From contig NZ_JAAGWK010000022.1 in assembly GCF_010685995.1 (NCBI RefSeq), positions 115,304 through 179,303 of the forward strand: 64,000 bases of DNA, in the 5' to 3' direction. The position numbers were made by a program, and so were the translations under genes. Numbering within the stretch: position 1 is the stretch's first letter; every line of letters begins with the position of its first letter. Under the pieces are notes generated by a model. That model had not been told where the DNA came from. It saw nothing but the letters and a program-made list of their open reading frames with translations, and did not search any database. The DNA is from Goekera deserti (GTDB taxonomy: Bacteria; Actinomycetota; Actinomycetes; Mycobacteriales; Geodermatophilaceae). Of the stretch, positions 41,608 to 50,099 are shown piece by piece.

Positions 41608-42536
41608 TCACCCCGCCGCGTCGCGGCGGGCGGCGAGCCAGGCCCGCTCCGGCTCGTTCGCGGTGCGGGCGATGGCGTCGTCGTAGGCGGTGGCCGCCTC
41701 GGCGGTGCGGCCCAGCCGGCGCAGCAGGTCGGCGCGCACCGCGTGGGCCACCGGCGACCGGTGCAGCGCCAGCTCCTCGACCAGCGCCAGCCCGGCCGCG
41801 GCGCCGTGCACCTCGGCCACCGCGACCGCCCGGTGCAGCGCCACCACCGGTGTCGGGGTGAGCGCCAGCAGGTGGTCGTAGAGCTGCAGCACCTGCGGCC
41901 AGTCGGTGTCGGCGGCGGTCGGCGCCGAGCTGTGCACCGCCGCGATCGCCGCCTGCAGCTGGTAGGGCCCGGGCCGGTCCCGGCGCAGGCAGCGCCGCAC
42001 CAGCTCCTGGCCCTCCGCCACCAGCGACGCCGTCCAGCGCGACCGGTCCTGGTCGGCCAGCGACACCCCTTGGCCCGCACCAGCCGCTGCGCCATGGTCG
42101 CCTCCGGCACCAGGAACGGGCGGGCGATCTCGGCGGTGGTCAGCCCGCCGAGCAGCCGCAGCGTCAGGGCCACCTGCGCGCTGGGCGCCAGCGCCGGGTG
42201 GCAGCAGGTGAACACCAGCCGCAGCCGGTCGTCCCGCACGGCCCCGACGTCCTCCGGCTCGGGTGGCGCGCTCAGCACGGCGGCCTGCTGCAGCTTGGCG
42301 TCGCCGACCGCGGCCCGGCGCAGTCGGTCGACGGCCCGGTTGCGCGCGGTGGTGATGATCCAGCCGGCCGGGCTCGGCGGTACCCCGGTCGTGGGCCACG
42401 TGGCCAGCGCGGCGGTGAACGCGTCGGCGACGGCGTCCTCGGCGAGGTCGATGTCGCCGAGCCCGCGCACCAGGACGGCGACCGCCCGGCCGTGGTGCTC
42501 ACGGAAGACCTGCTCGACGCAGCGCCGGGTGTCCAC
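41608..42536 (-). pseudogene. broken ECF-type sigma factor (RpoE/DUF6596 class)
   Basis: The 5' part, from GTG 42536, encodes the sigma-70 region 2 and 4 of a DUF6596-class sigma factor: VFREHHGRAVAVLVRGLGDIDLAEDAVADAF, WIITTARNRAVDRLRR, and the region 4 helix ending ATMAQRLVRAK. At about 42070 the frame ends. The remaining family sequence continues in another frame as SLADQDRSRWTASLVAEGQELVRR through PVVALHRAVAVAEVHG to the stop at 41608. In normal family members roughly 100 residues lie between these segments, so an internal deletion of that size with a frameshift has removed the linker. The DNA-binding half could still be made as a fused, truncated product. A YCII gene, the usual partner, is adjacent. 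Confidence 0.8.
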
Positions 42537-42539
42537 CGG

Positions 42540-42887
42540 TCACCACACGAAGGGGCGGACCTCGATCGGCAGCCCGATCGCCCGCGTGGTCTCCCGCGCC
42601 CAGTCCAGCGCGGCGTCCAGGTCGGGGCAGTCGACGACGGTGAACCCGCCCAGGTACTCGCGGCCCTCGGCGAACGGGCCGTCGGTCATCAGCACGTCGT
42701 CCCCGGACGGGCGCAGCACGGTGGCGGTGGACGGCGCGGCGAGCCCGCCGGAGAACACCCACTGGCCGGACTCGCGCATCCGGGTCTGCAGGGTGTCCAC
42801 GCGGGCCATGATCGCGGTCAGCTCGTCCGGTGTGGGGGGCTCGCCGCCCTCGCTGGGGGTGACCACGCTGAGCAGGTACTGGGGCAT
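42540..42887 (-). CDS. YCII-related (DGPF) protein
   Basis: This 115-aa protein of the YCII/DGPF family has the family motif DDVLMTDGPFAEGREYLGGFTVVDCPDLDAALDWA and a C-terminal IEVRPFV. Such genes are regularly found directly upstream of DUF6596-class sigma factors, where they may act as a regulator or sensor. Here the downstream sigma gene is broken, so this protein has probably lost its partner. The start is ATG 42887 after GAGAGGAA. It lies 3 bp upstream of the sigma start. Confidence 0.9.
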   Translation of the reverse strand: MPQYLLSVVTPSEGGEPPTPDELTAIMARVDTLQTRMRESGQWVFSGGLAAPSTATVLRPSGDDVLMTDGPFAEGREYLGGFTVVDCPDLDAALDWARETTRAIGLPIEVRPFVW

Positions 42888-42981
42888 GACGGTTCCTCTC
42901 GGTCGGGCACCGGCGCGGCGCCGGCTCACCCCCGCCTACGTTCGGGGGGCGGCCGGATCGACAGTCGTGCCGCAGAGGTTC

Positions 42982-45900
42982 TCAGGCGGCGCGGATCAGC
43001 AGGCCGGCCGCCGGCCGGACCACCCGCTCGGCGCGCACCGCCGCGGCCAGCCCCAACTCCAGGAACGGCACCAGCACCGGGTGCCGGCGTGGGTGCCCGA
43101 ACACGGCCAGGGTGCGGGCGAACAGCTCGTCGCGGGTCATCCCGGCGCCCACCCCGCACAGCGCCACCATCGCGTTGCCCACCTCGTCGGGGCTGACGTG
43201 TTCCAGCAGCCGGTCGCCGGGGCCGGCGTGCCGGCGGAACCCGGTCCACGACCCGCGGTCCAGCCCCGGCGGCCAGTGGAACACCGAGCCGTCGTCCAGC
43301 AGCGCGAGCAGGTCCTCCTGCAGCCGCTCGGGCACCCGGGGCACGCCGAAGGCCCCCGCGGCCAGCTGCGCCAGCCGCTCCCGGTGCACCGGGCCCTCGG
43401 CGTCGACCCCGGCCCGCAGCACCGCCCGCACCTGCTCGGCGACGTCGGCGTCACCCAGCCGGCGCAGCTGCCGCGGCTCACCGGCCCGCTCCGGGGTCCA
43501 GGGCCGGAACAGCACCTCCCCGGGCATCGTCGTCGGGGCGACGGTGGGGCGGGCGGTCACCCGCACGGCCGGCTCACCGGGTGCGGTCGCCGCCGGCCGG
43601 GCGGGCGCGGGCACCCGGGCCGGGACCGGCGGCAGGGTCATCGGTGCCGGCACCGGCTCGGGCGGCGCGGGTGCCACCGCGGCCTCCGCGGCGGACACCA
43701 GCCGCTCCACGACGGCGGCCCGGTCGGCCAGCCAGGACGGCAGCCAGACCCGCTCGACCGCCGGCCAGCCCGCCCGGAGCAGCGCGCGCACCGGCAGCTC
43801 GTCCCGGTCACCGGCCGTGCCGCGCGCGGCCCAGCCGGGGCCGTCCAGCAGCACGGCCAGCACCGGCGGCCCACCGGGTCGGGCGACGGTCAGGTCGAGC
43901 CGGAACGGCGACCCGCCCACGCCGGTGGACACGACCAGGCCGCGGTCGCGCAGCGCGCCGGCCACGTCGTCCCGGTGCGGGTCGGCGGCGGCGACCGGGG
44001 CCGGTGGCCCGGTGGCCGGCCCGGCGGCACCGGCGAGGTCGAGGAACCGGCGCAGCCGGCGCACCCCGGCCAGGGCGGTGTGCCCGGCCTGCAGCTGCGC
44101 CGGGTCGAAGGACGCCACGACCAGGAGCTGCTCTCGGGCCCGGCTGACCGCCCGGTCCACGGCCCGCTCGCCCCCGGCCCGGCCCACCGGGCCCAGGTCC
44201 AGCGGCACGCCGCCCTCGTCGTCGGCGGAGCAGCCCAGCGACAGCAGGACGACGTCGCGCTCCAGCCCCGCCGCGTCGTCCACGTGCACGACGACGACGC
44301 CGTCCGGGTGCTGCACGGCCGCGGCGACGCGGGCGTTCCCGGCGCCGCGCAGCAGCCCGTCGATCAGCAGCTGCTGCTGACGGTGCAGCGTGATCACCGC
44401 GACCGACGGCACCGTGGCGTGGCCGGCGGTGCCGCGGGCGCCGTCGATCCGGCGGCGCAGCTCGGCCACCACCGCGCGGGCCTCCACCGGGTTGGCGCCG
44501 GGCCAGGTGCCGGTGCGGGTGAAGGTGCCCGGCACGCGCAGCAGCGTGACCGCCGAGGGCAGCGGCGCGGGCGCGGCGGCGAGCCGCGGGCCGGCACCGC
44601 CCAGCGCGGCCAGTGCCTCGTCCCGGGCCCGGTGCTGCCAGGTCAGCGCCCGGCTCGGCAGCCCGGCGGCCCGGCCGGCCGCCGCCAGGTCGGCGGTCCC
44701 AGGTGACGTGGGCCCGGACGAGTCAGGCCCGGTGGCGGTCAGGACGGCGGTGCGTGCCCGGGTCAGCAGGTCGGCGGTGGCGGCGGGCAGCAGGTCGGCG
44801 TCGTCCACGATCACCAGGTCGAACAGGCCGGGCGTCGGCGGCAGCAGCCGGGCGGCGGTGGCCGGGTCGGCGAGCACGCAGGGCAGGGTGGCCAGCAGCA
44901 GGCCGGCGTCCTGGGTGAGCAGGTGGGTGAGGTCGCCCCGCTCGGTGAGCACGCCGCCGGCCATCTGCGGTGCCTCCCGGCCCGACGCCAGCCACGCCGC
45001 CCGCCGGACGGCGCGCGCCTGCGCGGGCAGGGCGGTGGCCAGCGCGGCCCGGGCCGCTGCGGCGGCCTGGATGAACGCGTCGGCCGGCGGGTCCGCGTCG
45101 GTGCGCCCGGCCGGCCGGCGCTCGGTCACGGAGGTCGCGGTCACGGAGGTCGCGGTCACGGAGGTCGCGGTCACGGAGGTCGCGGTCACGGAGGTCTCGG
45201 CCACCGAGGTCGCGGCCAGGCCGTGGTCGAAGGCGGCGAGCGCGTCGCCGGCCGGCACGTCACCGCGCAGCAGGGCGGTCCGGGCGTCGTCCAACCCGGC
45301 GGCGTGCAGCAGCTCCAGCCGGCGCAGCAGCGCCATCCAGGCGTGCAGCGACGGCAGCCCGACGGCGTCGACCGCCCGCTCGTCCCGGGTCGCGGTCCAG
45401 CGGCCGAGCAGGCCGTCGTCCCCGGCCCACGCGGCAAGGTCCGCGACCGTGGTCTGGCAGGCCGGCACGAGCCCGGCGACGGCGTCCCGCAGGCCGGTGA
45501 CGGCCGCGGCGACCACCGGGTCCGGCTGTGGCCGGGCCGCGACCAGCCGGCGCAGCGCGGCGCGCGCGGGCTCCTCCGGCCCGGTCGTGGCCACCGCCAG
45601 CCGGCGCAGCCGCACCAGCTGGCGCTCGACCAGCCGGCGGTCGGTGAGCGGGTTCCACTCCTCGGGCACCTGCAGCCCGGGCAGCGCGCCGGCCCGGCGG
45701 GCCAGCGCGCGGGCGGCCTCCTGCCGGTCCAGCAGCCCGGCCAGCAGCACCGGCAGCTCCGCCGGGGCCACCGCGACCCCGGGGTGCAGCGCCGGGGCCA
45801 ACCGGTCGAGCACCGCGGCGAGCCGCCGGCCCCGGCCGAACCGGGACGCCGCCGCCGTGTCCGCCTCGGCGGCGAGCTCGGCCAGCGGCAGGTCCAGCAC

Positions 45901-47985
45901 GGCCGGCCGGGCGATCTCCAGGGCCGGCTGGGCGCTGGTCACGAACCCGGCCACCTGGTGCAGCAGCGCGACCGCGGCGGTCTCCCACGCCGGCGTCCGG
46001 GTCCGGTCCAGCTCGTCGGCAGAGACCACCGGGCCGTCGAGCAGCACCGCCACGGCCTCGACGTCGTCGGGCGTGCGCGCCGCGCCGAGCGCCTCCACGA
46101 GCGCACCGGTGGAGGGCTCGGTGTCCTCGGCCGGCAGCGCCGCGAGCAGCCCGTCCACCGCCCGGTCCACGGCGAGGACCGCGCCGTGCACGGCGAGCAG
46201 GTCGGCGCGCGGGCGGTCCACGAAGCCCCACGGGTGGCCCGGGCGGGGGCCGGTCGCCGCGGCCAGCGGCGGCAGCTCGGTCAGCGCCCGGCGCATCGCC
46301 TCCACGGTGCGCTCGGTGGTGTGCGCCACGACGCTGCCGGGCACCGGCAGGGCCGGCCGGCCGGGGTCGGCGCGCAGCAGTCCGGCGTGCGCGGCGTACA
46401 GCGACAGGCCCGCCCGGTTCGGCCCGTGCACCCGCCGGGCGTGGTCGGCCAGCGCCTGCCGCGCGGTGGTCAGCGCGGGGTCGTCGGTCACCGGTGCGGG
46501 CAGCTCGTCGTCCTCGGTGCAGTCGCGCAGCGCCGCGCGCAGCCGGGCCCGCACGGTGGACGGCTCGGCGCGCAGGTCGGCGGTGAACGGGGCCAGGCCC
46601 ACGTCGTCCAGCCGGGTGGCCAGCAGCGGCAGCGACGGCGGCCCGGCCAGCACCAGCACCCGCTGCCCGTCGGCCACCGCGCGGGCCACCAGGTCGACGA
46701 CGGTCTGCGTCCGGCCGGTGCCCGGGGCGCCGTCCAGCACCAGGGAGCGGCCGGCGAGCGCGTCGGCGATCGCGGCCAGCTGGCCGGCGTCGGCCGGCAG
46801 CGGCAGCCGCGCGGCCAGCTCGTCGAGGTCGCCGGCGTCCACCGCGTCCGTCCGCAGGCGCCCCAGGCCAGGAGCGGCCACTTCCGCGGGAATGGCCGCT
46901 CGGGTGGGTGCTGCGGCGGTAGGGAGGGGGAGGGGGACGGCGCCGTCGAGGCGGGCGCGGTGCACGTCGACGACCGCGACGACGCCGGTCAGGTCGCCGG
47001 AGAGCCACGCGGCCTGCGGGGTGCGGTGCAGGTCGCCGAAGGTCGCGGGCCCGGCGCCGGCGGCCAGCAGCGTCGGCTCGACCAGGTGCACGCTGCCGTC
47101 CTCGACCAGCGCGGCCAGCTCCTCCACCCGGGTGGTCACCGCGCTCTCCGGGCTGCGCGCGGTGCGCCAGTAGCCGACGAACGCGTGCGCCCCGGTCAGC
47201 CAGACCAGCGGCCGCAGCCCGGCGTGCTCCAGCGCGGCAGCGAGCACCAGCGCCAGGTCCAGGGCGCTGCCGGCCCGCTCGTCCAGCACCTGGGTCGGTG
47301 TGCGCACGGTCTGCGGGCTGTCCGCCCAGCCGGCCGGCGCGGGGAGCAGCCGCACGGCCCGGCGGCGCAGCGCCTCGACCAGCGCGGCCGCCGTCTGGTC
47401 GACCCGGGCGGGGCTGGCCCGCCCGCCCGCGGCGCCGCCGACGAGGTCGACGGGCAGGGTGCCGCTGCCGGTCCGCGCGGCCAGCAGGTCGGTCGCGGCG
47501 CCGACCAGCGCGGCGATCGCGGGGCTGCCGGGCTGCACGTGCCCGGCCAGCAGTTCGTGCGCCAGCGGCACCGGGGCGGCCTGCCACTGGGCCGGGCCGA
47601 GCACCGACAGGGCGGTGGTGCTGCGCACCGGGTCGAGCCCGTCGGCCGTGACCCGCACGTCGAGCACGCCGGGGCGCACGGCGGCGTCGTCCCGGGCGAG
47701 CGCGGCGTCGTCCAGGCGCAGGTCGAGGTCGTGCAGCACGACCGGGGTGCCGGCGGGCAGGTCGAGGGTGCGCTCCACCGGGGTGCCCAGCGGGCCGTCG
47801 ACGTCCCGGACCGCCAGCCGCACGCGGGCCGCGGACACCGCCGTGGTCGCGGTCAGCACCAGCCGGGGCACCAGCGGGACGGCCCGGCGGGCCAGCGCCC
47901 GGCTCAGCACGGGGACGACGTCGACCCGGACCTCGATCCGGGTGTCCTGCGCCGGACGGGCCCGGTGGCCGCCGACATCCCGCAT
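42982..47985 (-). CDS. large DUF4011-type SF1 helicase with Vsr-like and DUF3320 domains
   Basis: This 1667-aa protein is built as N-terminal DUF4011-like region (about 1-390), split SF1 helicase, an endonuclease-like domain and DUF3320. Walker A is GAPGTGRTQT (about residues 418-427), with arginine where lysine is invariant. Walker B reads DLVIVDDAD (about 1060) rather than DEAS. Motif VI survives as AVSRAREQLLVVAS (about 1275). The Vsr/MTES_1575-like segment is SPFRLDLTVARPGGPPVLAVLLDGPGW (about 1360), lacking the acidic residue usual before CDG. DUF3320 follows at about 1510-1620. The order resembles the Hhe helicase-Vsr anti-phage proteins, but the altered residues make activity uncertain. 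It stands alone, with no neighbouring defence gene. Confidence 0.8.
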   Translation of the reverse strand: MRDVGGHRARPAQDTRIEVRVDVVPVLSRALARRAVPLVPRLVLTATTAVSAARVRLAVRDVDGPLGTPVERTLDLPAGTPVVLHDLDLRLDDAALARDDAAVRPGVLDVRVTADGLDPVRSTTALSVLGPAQWQAAPVPLAHELLAGHVQPGSPAIAALVGAATDLLAARTGSGTLPVDLVGGAAGGRASPARVDQTAAALVEALRRRAVRLLPAPAGWADSPQTVRTPTQVLDERAGSALDLALVLAAALEHAGLRPLVWLTGAHAFVGYWRTARSPESAVTTRVEELAALVEDGSVHLVEPTLLAAGAGPATFGDLHRTPQAAWLSGDLTGVVAVVDVHRARLDGAVPLPLPTAAAPTRAAIPAEVAAPGLGRLRTDAVDAGDLDELAARLPLPADAGQLAAIADALAGRSLVLDGAPGTGRTQTVVDLVARAVADGQRVLVLAGPPSLPLLATRLDDVGLAPFTADLRAEPSTVRARLRAALRDCTEDDELPAPVTDDPALTTARQALADHARRVHGPNRAGLSLYAAHAGLLRADPGRPALPVPGSVVAHTTERTVEAMRRALTELPPLAAATGPRPGHPWGFVDRPRADLLAVHGAVLAVDRAVDGLLAALPAEDTEPSTGALVEALGAARTPDDVEAVAVLLDGPVVSADELDRTRTPAWETAAVALLHQVAGFVTSAQPALEIARPAVLDLPLAELAAEADTAAASRFGRGRRLAAVLDRLAPALHPGVAVAPAELPVLLAGLLDRQEAARALARRAGALPGLQVPEEWNPLTDRRLVERQLVRLRRLAVATTGPEEPARAALRRLVAARPQPDPVVAAAVTGLRDAVAGLVPACQTTVADLAAWAGDDGLLGRWTATRDERAVDAVGLPSLHAWMALLRRLELLHAAGLDDARTALLRGDVPAGDALAAFDHGLAATSVAETSVTATSVTATSVTATSVTATSVTERRPAGRTDADPPADAFIQAAAAARAALATALPAQARAVRRAAWLASGREAPQMAGGVLTERGDLTHLLTQDAGLLLATLPCVLADPATAARLLPPTPGLFDLVIVDDADLLPAATADLLTRARTAVLTATGPDSSGPTSPGTADLAAAGRAAGLPSRALTWQHRARDEALAALGGAGPRLAAAPAPLPSAVTLLRVPGTFTRTGTWPGANPVEARAVVAELRRRIDGARGTAGHATVPSVAVITLHRQQQLLIDGLLRGAGNARVAAAVQHPDGVVVVHVDDAAGLERDVVLLSLGCSADDEGGVPLDLGPVGRAGGERAVDRAVSRAREQLLVVASFDPAQLQAGHTALAGVRRLRRFLDLAGAAGPATGPPAPVAAADPHRDDVAGALRDRGLVVSTGVGGSPFRLDLTVARPGGPPVLAVLLDGPGWAARGTAGDRDELPVRALLRAGWPAVERVWLPSWLADRAAVVERLVSAAEAAVAPAPPEPVPAPMTLPPVPARVPAPARPAATAPGEPAVRVTARPTVAPTTMPGEVLFRPWTPERAGEPRQLRRLGDADVAEQVRAVLRAGVDAEGPVHRERLAQLAAGAFGVPRVPERLQEDLLALLDDGSVFHWPPGLDRGSWTGFRRHAGPGDRLLEHVSPDEVGNAMVALCGVGAGMTRDELFARTLAVFGHPRRHPVLVPFLELGLAAAVRAERVVRPAAGLLIRAA
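45125..45214 (-). repeat. 15-bp tandem repeat inside the helicase gene
   Basis: Six consecutive 15-bp units start at 45125. Four are identical (GTCACGGAGGTCGCG on the plus strand) and two are degenerate. In the protein they encode ATSVT repeats at about residues 924-954, a flexible linker between helicase parts. The unit preserves the frame, so copy number changes would only change linker length. Confidence 0.92.
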
Positions 47986-48127
47986 GTGTCCTGTCTACCT
48001 GCGCACTCGGGGCCGGTCCGGGAGGCGGGCGTGTCGCGCGTGACGGGTGGGGGAGCCGGGGCGGGTGGTGGCTCCCGGGTTGCCAGCGACGTCCCGGTCG
48101 TGCTGCCGGTCGTGGTGGGGTGGCCCG

Positions 48128-48487
48128 GTGATCCGGCCGGCGCGTGAGGGCGACCTCGAGACACTGCGGGACGTCGAGCGGGCGGCCGGCGAGCTGTTCC
48201 GTCCGCTCGGCATGACGACCGTCGCCGACGGCACGGCCGGCAGGGCCGCGGCCGGGCGCTGCTCGCCGCCGCCGATGACCGGGCGCGGGCGCGCGGGCTG
48301 GACGCGCTGACGCTCACCACCTTCCGGGACGTGCCGTGGAACGCCCCCCATCACGCCCCAGCTCGAGTTCGTGCTGCTCTCGCCAGAGGAGCTGACCCGG
48401 GTCTGCGAAGGATCCGGGCGCACGAGGTCGCGCTCGGGCTGGACGCGTGGCCACGGGTGGTGATGCGCCTGTCGATCGGGCGCCCCG
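48128..48487 (+). pseudogene. decayed GNAT acetyltransferase, duplicate of the gene at 61771-62283
   Basis: From GTG 48128 the sequence reads IRPAREGDLETLRDVERAAGELFRPLGM, nearly identical to the intact gene 13.6 kb away. About 151 bp equivalent to 61874-62024 are then missing. After the junction, GGACGTGCCGTGGAACGCCCC and the C-terminal GLDAWPRVVMR stretch continue in other frames, so at least two frameshifts have occurred. The upstream GTGGCCCGGTGATCCGGCC also matches the intact locus. It lies between the helicase and the esterase genes. Confidence 0.85.
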
Positions 48488-48592
48488 GGGATGGCGGTGC
48501 AGCTCGACGGGCCGGCCTGGGCGCGGCTGCGCACGGTGGGCGACCGGTAGGCAGGCTCACCGCCTCCCGCTGACCTCGGGGGCGCCGGCGCG

Positions 48593-50068
48593 TCAGCGTG
48601 CCGCCAGCACCCGCGCGGAGTCGTACCGGCCGGGCGCCGTCCCGCTGACCGCGTCGAAGACCATGACCGGCTCCGTGTCGCCCGAGCACGAGGGCCAGCC
48701 CGGGTCGCCGTCGGTGGCGAAGGCGACGACGGCCCCGTGCACGGCGTCGGCGAGCGACTGCGGCGCGTCCGGGCCGGCCACCCGGGTCACGTCGGGGTCG
48801 TCGAGCAGGTCGAAGGCGAAGGGCACGTCGAGGCAGTGCTCGGCGATCCCGCTGACCGTCGACGGCCAGGCGAAGTCGTACACCCACGTCGGTGCCGCAC
48901 CCCGGCGCAGCGCCGCCCACTCGACGACGCGCCGCCGGAAGACCGCGTCGCTGATGTACTGCCCGACCACCTCGGCCGGGTGGCTGCCGGGCAGCGCCGC
49001 GGCGTACCGCGCGGCCAGCTCGGGCGGCAGCCCCAGCCGGTCGAGCACCCCGGGCACGGTGGCATCGTCGAAGAGCCGCCGGAACAGCAGCGGCACCCGG
49101 CTGAACTCCCCGCGCGTGGAGCCCATCAGCAGCGGTACGTCCGAGCCGGCGCCGACCCGCAGGCCCTCGGACACCGTCCACGGCACCAGGTCGCCGTCGA
49201 CGACCGGGCCCAGCGACCGGCCCCCGGCCATCGCCCGCATGCCGCCCAGCAGGTCGTCCAGGGACGGGTCGGGAGGTGGCTGGACCCAGTCCGTCGCCTC
49301 GATGAGGTCGGCCTCGGCTACCGCGCAGATCCCCGCCCGGTCGGCCGGCACCCCGAGCCGGGCGGCCAGGGCACCGGTGGTGGCCTGCGCGGCAGCGAGC
49401 GGCACGTCGCCGGGTGATCCGGACATGCACAGGGCCCGGGCGAACAGCCCGCGGGCGCGGGGCAGGGTGAGCAGGGTCAGCACCGCCCCGCCGCCGGCCG
49501 ACTGCCCGGCGATGGTGACCCGCCGGGGGTCGCCGCCGAAGGCGCTGATCTCCTCGCGCACCCACTCCAGGGCGAGCAGCCAGTCGAGCACGCCGCGGTT
49601 GGCCGGCGCGTCGGGCACCCAGCCGAAGCCCTCGAAGCCAAGCCGGTAGGACACGGTGACGGTGACGACGCCGTCCCGGTTGAAGGCGGCACCGTCGTAC
49701 CAGGGGCTGGCGGGTGACCCGGCGACGAAGCCCCCGCCGTGCACGTAGACCAGTACCGGCAGCAGGTCCGTCCCGGACGGCTGCGGGGTGAACACGTCCA
49801 CCGTCAGCACGTCCTCGCCCGGGATGCTCGGCTCCGGGATCGTCGTGACCTCCGCCAGGGCGCGCCGCTGCGGGGTGGGGGCGTGTACGAGAGCGTCCCG
49901 CACACCTGGCCACGGCGCCCGGCGGACCGGGGCGAGCAGACGCAGGTCACCGAACGGCGGCTCGGCGAACGGGATGCCCAGGAACGCCGCCGACCCCTCC
50001 CGCCAGGCGCCACGCACGGCCCCGCGGGAGGTCTCGCCGACGACGTGCCGGTCGGTCGTGGTGCTCAT
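48593..50068 (-). CDS. type-B carboxylesterase
   Basis: This 491-aa alpha/beta-hydrolase of the carboxylesterase type B family has the oxyanion hole VYVHGGGFVAGS, the nucleophile elbow AGQSAGGGAV (S190), an upstream FLGIPFAEPPFGDLR block and a late histidine candidate in ADAVHGAVVAF. It has no signal peptide, so it is cytoplasmic. It is the last gene of the TetR-GH1-esterase run and probably removes acyl or acetyl groups from imported glycosides. The start is ATG 50068, 31 bp after the GH1 stop. Confidence 0.88.
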   Translation of the reverse strand: MSTTTDRHVVGETSRGAVRGAWREGSAAFLGIPFAEPPFGDLRLLAPVRRAPWPGVRDALVHAPTPQRRALAEVTTIPEPSIPGEDVLTVDVFTPQPSGTDLLPVLVYVHGGGFVAGSPASPWYDGAAFNRDGVVTVTVSYRLGFEGFGWVPDAPANRGVLDWLLALEWVREEISAFGGDPRRVTIAGQSAGGGAVLTLLTLPRARGLFARALCMSGSPGDVPLAAAQATTGALAARLGVPADRAGICAVAEADLIEATDWVQPPPDPSLDDLLGGMRAMAGGRSLGPVVDGDLVPWTVSEGLRVGAGSDVPLLMGSTRGEFSRVPLLFRRLFDDATVPGVLDRLGLPPELAARYAAALPGSHPAEVVGQYISDAVFRRRVVEWAALRRGAAPTWVYDFAWPSTVSGIAEHCLDVPFAFDLLDDPDVTRVAGPDAPQSLADAVHGAVVAFATDGDPGWPSCSGDTEPVMVFDAVSGTAPGRYDSARVLAAR

Positions 50069-50099
50069 CGGTCCTCGTCTCATGGGTGCTGGTCCCGGA

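Noticed and set aside
45125..45214. Tandem 15-bp repeats considered as a CRISPR array
   Set aside because: Units are contiguous with no spacers and preserve the reading frame of the helicase gene.
42982..47985. Reading the large helicase as several separate genes
   Set aside because: A single frame is open for 1667 codons and the domain order from DUF4011 to DUF3320 is continuous.
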